Source of the DNA: a virus | DNA length: 28,863 nucleotides | IMG/VR virus record: IMGVR_UViG_3300042547_000408 | Span: 1 to 28,863 of that record | Reading direction: 5' to 3' (one strand) | Part shown: positions 5,518 to 13,710 of the stretch, piece after piece | Numbering within the stretch: position 1 is the stretch's first letter | How the letters are laid out: every line of letters begins with the position of its first letter | The notes under the pieces: generated by a model | The model's input: only the letters and a program-made list of their open reading frames with translations | Database searches by the model: none | What the model was told of the DNA's origin: nothing | Made by a program: the position numbers and the translations under genes

Positions 5518-5997
5518 ATGATCACCGAGACACACATTCGGGGAATCCTGACGCATCTGCCGCAGTACGTCACACTGCGCACCGCACCGACCGACGCCCA
5601 GGGCCTGATCGCCGCCATCCAGCGCCGCGACGAGATGATGGCGCTGCTGTGGCGCGAGAGCCGCGCCACGCAGGCGCACTACAGCACCTATGTGTGGAGC
5701 GTCGGCTCGATGACCTGGCAGCTGACCACCAATCACCGCCGGATCAATCCGGACGACCTCACCGAGTGGCTCGTCGAGGTGCTGCTGTCGAAGCAGGACG
5801 CTTACGGCCCGCAGAACCTGCGCCGCTACGGCGTGCCCGGCATCGTGATCCGGATGAGCGACAAGGTGCAGCGCCTCGAGACGCTGCACGGACGCTTGGA
5901 CTCCGGCTACGCGTTCGAGGAGGCGTACGACGACACGCTCGACGATCTGCTGGGCTACACCGTGCTCGGCCTGCACATGATCGGAGGTATGGCGTGA
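5518..5997 (+). CDS. Nmad1-type nucleotide modification-associated protein
   Basis: A 159-residue protein, ATG 5518 after AGGAGACACC. The C-terminal half matches nucleotide modification-associated domain 1 (formerly DUF1599): QDAYGPQNLRRYGVPGIVI, RMSDKVQRLETL (about 118-129) and YDDTLDDLLGYTVLGLHMI (about 137-155). This is the helical, Asp/Glu-rich layout of the all-alpha NTP pyrophosphatase-like fold. The family is known from phage and bacterial loci that hypermodify DNA bases, and may hydrolyse or channel nucleotides. Here it would work with ThyX and the dCMP deaminase of the late module. The activity is inferred from the family. Confidence 0.75.
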   Translation: MITETHIRGILTHLPQYVTLRTAPTDAQGLIAAIQRRDEMMALLWRESRATQAHYSTYVWSVGSMTWQLTTNHRRINPDDLTEWLVEVLLSKQDAYGPQNLRRYGVPGIVIRMSDKVQRLETLHGRLDSGYAFEEAYDDTLDDLLGYTVLGLHMIGGMA

Positions 5998-6383
5998 TCG
6001 ACATCATCAACCCGACCGAGGATCAGGAGCAGGCCACCGTGATCGACTGGGCGAACCGCACCAGCGGCATCGATCCGCGACGCGGCCTGCTGCTGCACGT
6101 GCCGAACGGCGGCGCACGCTCACCAGCCACCGGCGCGCGAATGCGCCGGCTCGGCGTGCGCCCAGGCGTGCCTGATCTGCTGTTGCCGGTCGCCGTGCTC
6201 CCGTACCACGCGCTGTGGATCGAGATGAAGCGCCGGCGCGGGGGATCGTTGTCGCCGGAGCAGCGCGCGTGGATCGGCGCCCTGCGCTACGAGGGCTGTG
6301 CTGTCGTCGTGGCGCGTGGTGCAGAGGAAGCGATCGAAGCGATCGAGCTGTATCTCGCCGGGAGGTTGGTATGCCTTCGGTGA
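5994..6383 (+). CDS. VRR-NUC domain nuclease
   Basis: A 129-residue protein at GTG 5994, overlapping the previous stop, with GGAGG at good spacing. The family hallmarks are all present: an N-terminal E/Q pair (Q11, E12), HVPNGGARS (about 35-43), GVRPGVPDLLLP with D61, WIEMKR with E77 and K79 (the D...ExK nuclease triad), then LSPEQRAWIGAL and a closing GC-VVVARG strand. Stand-alone VRR-NUC proteins are frequent in phages and are thought to cut branched or recombination intermediates. It overlaps the next gene by 13 nt. Confidence 0.9.
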   Translation: MIDIINPTEDQEQATVIDWANRTSGIDPRRGLLLHVPNGGARSPATGARMRRLGVRPGVPDLLLPVAVLPYHALWIEMKRRRGGSLSPEQRAWIGALRYEGCAVVVARGAEEAIEAIELYLAGRLVCLR

Positions 6384-7507
6384 GACCTCCGAAACCCCCG
6401 CGCACGTGCCGACTCTGCGGCACGCAGTACCCGCAGCAGCGCGCGCCAAAGCATGTTTGCCCGGCGTGCTTCGACGCCATCCGCGATGTTGGCGGCTTGT
6501 TCTGCACGATCTGCCTGCGGATCCGATCGCGCGTCCACGCGGGAGGGCACTCGTGGTGCGGACCGTGCTCGGTCAGGAAGCGCTCCGACTACGTCGAGAA
6601 GCCGCCACACACGTGCGTCCTGTGCGGCGCGCAATACCCGCGCGACAAGACCTCGCGGCACATCTGCCCGGTGTGCCAGCTCGAGATCCACAGCGCCGGG
6701 AACCTGTTCTGCGTGGCGTGTCATACACCGTTCCCGTGCAATCGCACCGTGGTGCGCGATCACACGTGCCCGCCATGCCGCCGCGCACGCTCGGCGAAGG
6801 CCCGCGCCGAACGCAAGCGCATCATGCTCCGGCAGACGGTCGAGGAGCGGAACGAGATCGCCATCGCGCTGGACAGCGGCATGACCGTTACGGAGACGGC
6901 GCGCATGCTCGACATCACGCGGACGCGCGTCGTGTCGGCGATCGACGCAGGATGGGCGCGGCCCGCTGTCGAGCGGTCGCTGCGCCATCGCCGACACAGC
7001 CACTGGATGCACAGCGGCGAGATCTGCGAGGCCCTCGGCTGGACGAAGTACCACTGGAAAACCCGGCGCCAGTACCTGCCGCTGACTCCGTATGGCACGC
7101 GCTGGGACGCCAGCACGCGGCAACACGTGACAGCGATCTATATCATCGAAGGGGAGCAGCTGTACGACTTTTGTGCGGACCGAATGTCGTGGATGTTGTG
7201 GCAGCTCGAGGACTGCTCGCCCGACTGGCAGCGCACGCTGGCGGTGTCACGGCCGCCCGGCAGCATCGACTGGATCTACGCTGGGCAGGCTGCCCAGATG
7301 ATCGGCCTGACGCGTCAGGCGCTGTACCCGTGGTACCGCCACGCCACCATGCCACTCAGCATGGTCAGCCGCATCAGCAAGCAATGGATCTGGCCACCGG
7401 ATCTCGTGGTGTGGTGCAAGCGGCGCGGCTTCGCCGTACCGGCAGAGCTGCGCGCGCGGGCAGCCCCTGTGGCTTCACCAAAAGCCCTGAGACGCGCGAT
7501 GGACTGA
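6371..7507 (+). CDS. Four-zinc-ribbon, multi-HTH putative regulator
   Basis: A 378-residue protein; GGAGG precedes ATG 6371. The N-terminal 136 residues contain eight CxxC knuckles (13/16, 30/33, 45/48, 63/66, 82/85, 99/102, 114/117, 133/136). The second four repeat the first four at a 69-70 residue offset, so a two-ribbon unit has been duplicated. Three HTH-like segments follow: ERNEIAIALDSGMTVTETARM and onward (about 159-190), SGEICEALGWTKYHWKTRR (about 217-235) and AGQAAQMIGLTRQALYPWY (about 300-318), the last two excisionase/MerR-like. It is the last gene of the rightward unit, a frequent place for a late-gene activator. The role is inferred; the architecture is directly seen. Confidence 0.78.
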   Translation: MPSVRPPKPPRTCRLCGTQYPQQRAPKHVCPACFDAIRDVGGLFCTICLRIRSRVHAGGHSWCGPCSVRKRSDYVEKPPHTCVLCGAQYPRDKTSRHICPVCQLEIHSAGNLFCVACHTPFPCNRTVVRDHTCPPCRRARSAKARAERKRIMLRQTVEERNEIAIALDSGMTVTETARMLDITRTRVVSAIDAGWARPAVERSLRHRRHSHWMHSGEICEALGWTKYHWKTRRQYLPLTPYGTRWDASTRQHVTAIYIIEGEQLYDFCADRMSWMLWQLEDCSPDWQRTLAVSRPPGSIDWIYAGQAAQMIGLTRQALYPWYRHATMPLSMVSRISKQWIWPPDLVVWCKRRGFAVPAELRARAAPVASPKALRRAMD

Positions 7508-7528
7508 TCACCGGTATGATCGTATGGT

Positions 7529-9073
7529 TCAGCGGCCCACCACGTCCTCGAGGCGTGGTGGTGCTTTTTCCGGCACGACCTCGATGCTGTCGGCGATGGC
7601 GTCGTACCGTGTCTCGATGACGCGGAACTCGCGCTTGCGGCTCAGGCCATCGACGCCGATGAACGGTGCGTTGATGATCTCGATGGCGTCGCCGGCACGC
7701 ACGCGGTACGGCTGGACGATCGCGCCCAGCAGGACGACTCGCGATGGCGTGAAGCGCACCTCCGGCAATGGCGTCGACAAGTAGTTCAACCTGCTGTTGG
7801 CGAACGAGTTGATGCCCAGCGACTGGGCAGCGAACAGCGAGGCATCGACGACCGTCTCGCGGACCAGCCCTACCTGGTCGATGCTATCGACGTCATCGTC
7901 GTAGTTGCTGCGCACCTTCGTGCCGGCTGGCGTGGTGGTGATCGTGTACACGCTGTTGAACAGCGTGGTGTTCATGCGGTCCATCGTCAGGCTGTCGACC
8001 TCGATCTGCCACGTAGTTTGCACGTCCGTCACTGGCCGCACGTAGAGCACGCGCTGCTCATCGACGCCCCACTCCATCAGCGTCGTGCCGTTGCCGATGG
8101 CGCACAGCTCGTCGAGGATGTCGCCTGGGCGCCGGTCCTCGTAGGCAACTGTCGCCCAGTTGCTCTCCATGGTCTGTACCTGCGCCGTGCTGGACACGAT
8201 GTCGAGCGCGTTGGTATATGACGCCTGCAGATCGTTGACCTCGGCGATCAGATCGCCGACGACCTCGCTGTAGTTGCCACTGGCTTGCGTGTCGGTGCTG
8301 GCCGTCCGCGTGCCGATAACGATGTCGCGGACCTCGACAAAGAAGTCGTCGGCGGTTGTCAGCGTTAGCGACGCTGTTGGGCGCAGGCCAACGAGGATCG
8401 CTCGCGTGTTCAGCGACGCGGCCACGCTGGTCGACACTGCTGTCGTGGACGTCGCAGGCCCGACAATCGTCGCCGCCGCAGTCGTGGCCGTGGCCAGCGT
8501 CGGACCGTACAGCACCTCGAGCGTGACGTTGTTCGGCACTTCGTACTGTAGCGTCATGCGGATGGTCGTGATCGGTCGCGACGAGCCACTGGGCACCTCG
8601 TATGCCCAGCGACCACGCATCACCGTGGTGTATTGCCGTGCCTGCATCGAGACGATCAGCTCGAAGTCCGTCTTGGAACTGTTGTACAGATCCATGCGCT
8701 CACCAGTTCTGGTGATGCGCGGCTGCCACTCGGCGACGCTCTCGGTACGCCACAGCGCGGTGTACAGTGTGTCGTACATGGCGACGCGGTAGCCCAGCGC
8801 CTGGATGCGCACACTGGTGGTGCTGTCGATGCTGATGCCCGCCGCCGTCACGCGCCCCTGCCACAGCACCTCCATCCCGCGGCTAACCTGCACGTGCAGG
8901 ATGTCACGACGATCGAACAAAGCCATCGCGTCACGCGGCGCAATCGTCGCCGTGTACGTGAGGTCCTTGTCCCCTCCCGTGTCGGTCGACCACTGCAGCG
9001 CCGTGATGGCATTGCTGTGATCGGCAACCTGCGAGCCCCGCGGCGATTCGTACAGGCCGATCTGGTATCTCAT
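7529..9073 (-). CDS. Tail-tip / minor tail protein
   Basis: A 514-residue protein, the last gene of the late leftward operon. The N-terminal part (MRYQIGLYESPRGSQV, then DLTYTATIAPRD and ILHVQVSRGMEVLWQGRV) has the beta-rich style of siphoviral baseplate-hub or Tal-like proteins. The middle is Thr/Ala/Ser-rich (about 190-270), suggesting an inserted beta-sandwich. The C-terminal half (AGDAIEIINAPF, then REFRVIETRYD) again resembles hub domains. Its position after the distal-tail-like gene fits. The SD is weak (GTGG). No long fibre or enzymatic domain is seen, so host-range fibres may be encoded outside the window. Confidence 0.68.
   Translation of the reverse strand: MRYQIGLYESPRGSQVADHSNAITALQWSTDTGGDKDLTYTATIAPRDAMALFDRRDILHVQVSRGMEVLWQGRVTAAGISIDSTTSVRIQALGYRVAMYDTLYTALWRTESVAEWQPRITRTGERMDLYNSSKTDFELIVSMQARQYTTVMRGRWAYEVPSGSSRPITTIRMTLQYEVPNNVTLEVLYGPTLATATTAAATIVGPATSTTAVSTSVAASLNTRAILVGLRPTASLTLTTADDFFVEVRDIVIGTRTASTDTQASGNYSEVVGDLIAEVNDLQASYTNALDIVSSTAQVQTMESNWATVAYEDRRPGDILDELCAIGNGTTLMEWGVDEQRVLYVRPVTDVQTTWQIEVDSLTMDRMNTTLFNSVYTITTTPAGTKVRSNYDDDVDSIDQVGLVRETVVDASLFAAQSLGINSFANSRLNYLSTPLPEVRFTPSRVVLLGAIVQPYRVRAGDAIEIINAPFIGVDGLSRKREFRVIETRYDAIADSIEVVPEKAPPRLEDVVGR
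7537..7569 (+). terminator. Rho-independent terminator of the rightward module
   Basis: CCACCACG (7537-7544) and CGTGGTGG (7554-7561) form an 8-bp GC-rich stem around a 9-nt loop, followed by TGC and T5 (7565-7569). It works only for + strand transcripts, because no T-run lies on the other side. It is embedded in the last codons of the leftward tail-tip gene, so the convergent units share sequence. Confidence 0.78.
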
Positions 9074-9096
9074 TGCGCCACCACTTCACGTTCGTC

Positions 9097-9117
9097 GCAT
9101 CGCTGGGCGCCGTTTTT
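9097..9117 (-). repeat. 22-bp motif, copy 8 (only minus-strand copy)
   Basis: Read on the minus strand: A5 (9117-9113), CGGCG, CCCAGC, GATGC (9101-9097). It fills most of the 43-bp gap between the distal-tail-like and tail-tip genes and begins within the TGA stop. It is the only copy on the minus strand and the only late-module copy oriented with transcription. Confidence 0.72.
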
Positions 9118-10553
9118 CATTGCGGCACCACGTACGCCGAGCGCCGGCGCACGGACCAATTTTGCGTCACGGCGACGTACTGAATCGAGCTCGAGATGAA
9201 TGTTCCGTGGATCGTGCCGGTGTTCGGTGCCTGGTGGATGGCGAGGTCGCCGTAGGCCAGCGTCGCCGGATAGCGCAACGCGTCGCCGCTGGTGCGAATA
9301 TCCGCTGTGGGCCGCGGCGTCACCGTCGGGCGATGGTACGTCACCAGCGCATCAGCACCGTATTTCGCCATGCTGCCGTCCAGGTATATGGCTGCGTTGT
9401 ACTGACGCGGGTAGAACGCGTAGAGCGCCGCGATGTCGATCAACTCGCCGACTGGCGCCGAACCCCGTGACACACTGATCTCGATGTCGTCGAAGTTGCC
9501 GCGCAGCGGGAAGTATCCCATGTGCACGACGTAGACCTGTTCCGTCGTCGGCGATACGATCTCGATCGGCACTGGAGGTCCCTGTACCTCCCACGTCGTA
9601 CCCGCCGGGCCGCGCAGTGTGACGCGCAGGACCCACGGCTCGCCACTGGTCGACACCAGCGACGTGGCCACCGTCAAGTACAGATCGAATCCTCCCGCCA
9701 GTGGCGAGCCGAGCGTCAGGCCGATGTTGGCGTTGTCGACCCCGGCAGCGGTTGACGTGAATCGCAGGTAGTTGATGTTCAGCGCCGATGCGTACGCGTA
9801 CGTGCCGGGAGGCAGCGTGCCCATGCCCATGCCCGGAGGCAGTGCGGTGTAGATCGACGTGTCGCCGATCGTCCAGTCGCCATCATCTACCGAAACCGTG
9901 CCGCCGCCCGGGATGAATGTCGACGCGTCAATGGTCACCAGATCCGCTGTGCTCTGATGCATGAGCAGCAGGCCACGCACGCGCGCCTCCGGGCCAGCGA
10001 CTGGCGTGAGCGACACCTCGATCGGCGACGGCACCGGATGAGTGGCCAGCGTGAACGCCGTCGTGGTCCGCGCTGCCACGGCCGACGCCGTTGCCGTCGT
10101 CGCGGCTGCGCTCGAGATCCACAGGCCACGTCGTCGCATCGATAGCGTGATGGATGAGATCTCGTTGATGATCAGCAGATCTGCCCAGTCTGCCGACAGC
10201 CCGGCGCCGCCACCGTCTGGGCCGAGCAGCGCGGCCTCGAGCACGACGCCGGAGCCCAGCGTGCTGTTGTCGATCCGGATGCGCAGCTTCACGCAGGCCA
10301 CGTCCTCGCCGCGTGCCCAGCGGCGCGCCTGGTCGAGGAGGCGCACGATCTCGCGCAGATCCGGGATGGCGGTATTACCCTGCGCCGTGATGGTGATCTG
10401 CTCGCTGACGTCGTCGTACGGCCCACGCCCGCCGAGGTCGCTGATGATCGGCGGCGCTACCTGCAGTGGCCAGCCGTTGGCGGCGAGGTGCAGCGACGTC
10501 GTGCTGATCAGGTTGATCGTGGTCGTGCCGTCGCTGATCGATAGTGTTTGCAT
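9117..10553 (-). CDS. Distal tail-like structural protein
   Basis: A 478-residue protein started at ATG 10553 in a TAATG overlap with the tape measure stop, with GAGGG as SD. The N-terminal domain (SISDGTTTINL and the ISDLGGRGPYDDVSEQITITAQG stretch, about 1-60) resembles the start of siphoviral distal tail and tail-tube-cap proteins. The middle (about 165-400) is Thr/Gly-rich and strand-dominated, like a carbohydrate-binding jelly-roll insertion. Position between tape measure and tail tip supports a distal tail role, and the insertion could contact host glycans. Sequence evidence for the exact family is modest. Confidence 0.65.
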   Translation of the reverse strand: MQTLSISDGTTTINLISTTSLHLAANGWPLQVAPPIISDLGGRGPYDDVSEQITITAQGNTAIPDLREIVRLLDQARRWARGEDVACVKLRIRIDNSTLGSGVVLEAALLGPDGGGAGLSADWADLLIINEISSITLSMRRRGLWISSAAATTATASAVAARTTTAFTLATHPVPSPIEVSLTPVAGPEARVRGLLLMHQSTADLVTIDASTFIPGGGTVSVDDGDWTIGDTSIYTALPPGMGMGTLPPGTYAYASALNINYLRFTSTAAGVDNANIGLTLGSPLAGGFDLYLTVATSLVSTSGEPWVLRVTLRGPAGTTWEVQGPPVPIEIVSPTTEQVYVVHMGYFPLRGNFDDIEISVSRGSAPVGELIDIAALYAFYPRQYNAAIYLDGSMAKYGADALVTYHRPTVTPRPTADIRTSGDALRYPATLAYGDLAIHQAPNTGTIHGTFISSSIQYVAVTQNWSVRRRSAYVVPQ

Positions 10554-13480
10554 TAGATCCCTCGCGGCAACTGCGACTGCACAATACCACGACGGGCAGC
10601 TTCGTCCATGCCATCGCGGACGGCGCGCTTGATGGCGTCGATGTCGCGCGCGTCGCGGACGCTGCCGATGTTGATGACGATCGACGGGCTCGAGCCCGCT
10701 GTGACTGATGCTGAGCGACTCGTAGTCGGTGGTGGCGCTGCTGGCGCAGGAGCTGGCATGCTGATACTGCGTGTGATGGCGGCGCTGCGTGGAATCCTGA
10801 TGCCGATCGCTGCCAGCGCGTCTTTTACTCCCTGCGGCAGAGTGTGGAAGGCACTGCGGATCAGTTCGGTTATCGCATCCTTGATGCGTGAAACAGCGCC
10901 GGTGATCGCTCTGATCATGCCGCCGACCAGTGTGTCGATGAGGTTCAACGCTACTTGGCCGAGACTAAAGGTCGACAGCCAATCGCGGATCCCCACAATG
11001 GCGTTGACCACAGCCGTTCTGATATTGCCCAGGGCTGGCCCGATGTTATCGAACGCACCGGTAATCGCGTTGACGATGCCGTTCTTGATCGTCGTCAGCG
11101 TTGTGGTGATCCCGTTCCACGCGCCGCTAATCGTCGAGATGATGCGATCCTTGATGTTGGCCAGGTAGCCTGTGATCCCGTTCCACGCGTCGTTGATCGT
11201 CGAGATGATGCGATTCTTGATGTTGCTCAGATTACTGGTGATACCGTTCCACGCGTCGCTGATGGCGTTGACGATGCCGGTCTTGATGTTCGCCAAGTAG
11301 CCTGTGATCCCGTTCCACGCGTCGTTGATGGTGTTGACGATGCCGTTCTTGATGTTCGCCAGGTAGCCTGTGATCCCGTTCCACGCGTCGCTGATGGCGT
11401 TGACGATGCCGGTCTTGATGTTCGCCAGGTAGCCTATGATCCCGTTCCACGCGTCGTTGATGGCGTTGACGATGCCGTTCTTGATGTTCGCCAGGTAGCC
11501 TGTGATCCCGTTCCACGCGTCGTTGAACGCGTTGATGATGCCGTTCTTGATCGTCGTCAACGGCGGACCGATTACCCCCCAGATGGCGCTGAACGTCGTC
11601 ACGATGCCGTTGTAGATACCATCGACGATCAACTTCAGACCATTCTGCAGGCCTTGCCAATCGCCTCGGATCAGTGCAGTGATGGTCTGCACCACACCGC
11701 GGATGACCGTCATGAATGCACTGATCTGCTGGCTGATGTAGCGGAACACACCGATGGCGAAGTCCTGAATCTGCTGCCCATTGTTTCGCCAGTACTTTTG
11801 AATCTCTTTGAGAATGTTGTTGATCACCTTGCCGATACCGATCATCGCCGCGTTGATCAGCTGGTAGATGTCATTCCACAGCGCGCCGAGCTGCGTCGCG
11901 AGGTCGTTGACCGTGGCGATAATCTCGTCGCCGTATGTCGCCCAAAACTCCGCGATCACCTGCGTAATGGTCGCAACCGTCTGCTGAATCTGCATCATCA
12001 CGCTGCGGACGACAGCGACTGCCGTGTTGAATGTCGTCTGTACCTGCGCGATGATGCGATCACCGTTCTCCTGCCACCATCCAACCACGGCTGCCGTGAT
12101 GGTTTGCACCACACGCGCGATAACCTGCATGGCCGTCATGACAAACGCTTTAGCCGTCTCGAATGCGTCTTTGATCTGGATAGCCATGCCCGGATACTGT
12201 GTTGTGATGGTCTTGTACACTTTTGCGCCAGCGGCCACCACCGCGAACAGTGCGGCGACGAACGCGCCCGTAGTGGCAATCACGCCGGCAATCGGCGCGA
12301 TCACGGAGCCCAGCGCAGCGACCAGCGCTACGCCGATCACTGCCACCAGCCCGGCAATGATTGGGATCAGGTTGTCCTGGACGATCTTGATGAACGGCTT
12401 CATCGCCGCGACGATCGCTGTACCCTGGCCAGCGAATTGCTCGAGGCCCGGCACCAGCTTGAACACCTCCTCGAAGAGTTGCGCCAGTGGGTCCTCGGCA
12501 GCCATGATGCTGTTCGCCACGCCCAGCAACAGATCGCTGAGCGGCAGCAGCGCGAGCGAGAACTTGTCGAAGATGAGCGCCGGAACCTCGCCGAGTGAGC
12601 CCAGGATCACGCCGCGCTCGGCCTCGGCAGTTTCGCCGAGCTCTTCCATGCTCGTGCCGGTCAGCGTCAGTTGCGACATGATCTGCGGGCCGAGGTCTTC
12701 CCACTGCGTGCCGAAAAACTCAACGCCAATTGTATTTCTCAACGTCTCGTTGTCGAGATCGTTGAGTGCCGGCAACAGCTCTTTCATGGCATCAGCTACT
12801 GAATATGTTCCAGCCTGCATACCGTATACAATGCGATTAAAGTCTAAACTTGTGAAGCCCAGCGTTTTTAATCGTTGTTCAAATAGATTAACCTCTTTCA
12901 TTTCTCCTTCATCAAATATTTTAAGTGTTTTATTAGGTAACTCGCGAATGCGAATGCCGAACTCCTTGAAGGCGTCGGCGGCCTTGTCGGTGCCGAGCAC
13001 GCCGCCGGCCAAGCCGCTCTCGAGCAACGAGAAGAACTCCTCGGCGGTGGCACCGCCATCGACGAACAGGTTTGAGTACTCGCCGATGCTGTCGAGGAAA
13101 TCGCCGGAGGCGTCGAGGCCGCGGTTGAATCCCGACACGATGAGGTCGTTGGCTTCCTCACTGGTCAGCCCGAAATCCTCCATCAGCGTGCGCGTCGCCG
13201 CGACTGTGGCGTTCACGTCCTGGCCGTACCTGCGCGCCAGCAGCTGGGCGTCGTCGAGCACTGCGGTTAGATCGACGTCGTTGAGTCCCTGCAGAACGGT
13301 GCGCGCGTTCGATGCCTGGTCGCCGATGTTCATCAAGCCGGCAGTGACCGCAGCAACCCCGGCGCCGGCTGCGACGGCTGCGCCGGTGCCGAGTCCCGTC
13401 AGTCCGGTGTTGAGGTCCTTCAGAGCGCCCTTCGCCATGTCCTTGAGCTTGACGATGATCTCGAGCTCGGCTTTGGCCAT
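10553..13480 (-). CDS. Tape measure protein
   Basis: At 975 residues this is the longest gene. I chose ATG 13480 (GGAGA six bases upstream, TGATG overlap with the GT frame) over GTG 13483. The N-terminus (ELEIIVKLKDMAKGALKDL) and Gly/Ala segment (about 25-50) are typical. A long hydrophobic block (LIPIIAGLVAVIGVALVAALGS and onward, about 370-425) probably inserts into the host membrane. Eight 22-residue repeats of the form IKNGIVNAINDAWNGITGYLAN occupy 11551-11024. The protein sets tail length and lies inside the tube. Codons around 12841-12940 are strikingly AT-rich against the rest of the gene. Confidence 0.93.
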   Translation of the reverse strand: MAKAELEIIVKLKDMAKGALKDLNTGLTGLGTGAAVAAGAGVAAVTAGLMNIGDQASNARTVLQGLNDVDLTAVLDDAQLLARRYGQDVNATVAATRTLMEDFGLTSEEANDLIVSGFNRGLDASGDFLDSIGEYSNLFVDGGATAEEFFSLLESGLAGGVLGTDKAADAFKEFGIRIRELPNKTLKIFDEGEMKEVNLFEQRLKTLGFTSLDFNRIVYGMQAGTYSVADAMKELLPALNDLDNETLRNTIGVEFFGTQWEDLGPQIMSQLTLTGTSMEELGETAEAERGVILGSLGEVPALIFDKFSLALLPLSDLLLGVANSIMAAEDPLAQLFEEVFKLVPGLEQFAGQGTAIVAAMKPFIKIVQDNLIPIIAGLVAVIGVALVAALGSVIAPIAGVIATTGAFVAALFAVVAAGAKVYKTITTQYPGMAIQIKDAFETAKAFVMTAMQVIARVVQTITAAVVGWWQENGDRIIAQVQTTFNTAVAVVRSVMMQIQQTVATITQVIAEFWATYGDEIIATVNDLATQLGALWNDIYQLINAAMIGIGKVINNILKEIQKYWRNNGQQIQDFAIGVFRYISQQISAFMTVIRGVVQTITALIRGDWQGLQNGLKLIVDGIYNGIVTTFSAIWGVIGPPLTTIKNGIINAFNDAWNGITGYLANIKNGIVNAINDAWNGIIGYLANIKTGIVNAISDAWNGITGYLANIKNGIVNTINDAWNGITGYLANIKTGIVNAISDAWNGITSNLSNIKNRIISTINDAWNGITGYLANIKDRIISTISGAWNGITTTLTTIKNGIVNAITGAFDNIGPALGNIRTAVVNAIVGIRDWLSTFSLGQVALNLIDTLVGGMIRAITGAVSRIKDAITELIRSAFHTLPQGVKDALAAIGIRIPRSAAITRSISMPAPAPAAPPPTTSRSASVTAGSSPSIVINIGSVRDARDIDAIKRAVRDGMDEAARRGIVQSQLPRGI
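11024..11551 (-). repeat. Eight tandem 66-bp repeats in the tape measure
   Basis: Eight exact 66-bp units (11551-11486 and so on to 11089-11024) encode 22-residue units beginning IKxGI or a variant and centred on DAWNGI. Units 2 and 4 resemble each other (IKN...IND) and units 3 and 5 resemble each other (IKT...ISD), so a 132-bp pair seems to have been duplicated. Units at both ends are more diverged. Tail length could change in 22-residue steps by unequal recombination. Confidence 0.92.
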
Positions 13481-13710
13481 CACCGTCTCCGTTCTGCTGC
13501 CTTGCGCTCAGACTCTTGCTGCTGGCCTCGTGCCTCGTATGCTGCCATGATCTCGTCGAGCGCGTCGGGATCGAGGTCATCGACGTCGCGCAGATCGAGG
13601 CGCGCCACGTCCATCAGCAGCAGGTTGATGTGGGCGTCGTACTGTCCGGCGCTGACCGCGCGTCCGCGAAACCGCGCACGCCATCGCGCGATCAGCTCGT
13701 TGCGTTTGGG
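13480..13710 (-). CDS. Tail assembly chaperone GT extension (frameshift product)
   Basis: This frame has no start of its own and is reached by -1 slippage from the upstream G gene. After the slip it encodes RNELIARWRARFRGR and onward to the stop at 13480, 74 residues, including LLLMDVARLDLRDVDDLDPDALDEIMAAYEARG. That style (small, charged, ending at the tape measure start) is typical of the T part of GT chaperones, which bind the tape measure during tail assembly. The fused product would be about 193 residues. Confidence 0.82.
   Translation of the reverse strand, partial: PKRNELIARWRARFRGRAVSAGQYDAHINLLLMDVARLDLRDVDDLDPDALDEIMAAYEARGQQQESERKAAERRR

Noticed and set aside
12857-12872. AAAAACGCTGGG on the minus strand inside the AT-rich tape measure patch, resembling copy 6
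   Set aside because: Only the first half matches and no GATGC follows; it lies within coding sequence.
10955-13550. Long antisense open frames (547 and 508 codons) over the tape measure gene
   Set aside because: They are complementary shadows of a repetitive, GC-rich gene. No SD, no domain and low-complexity composition.
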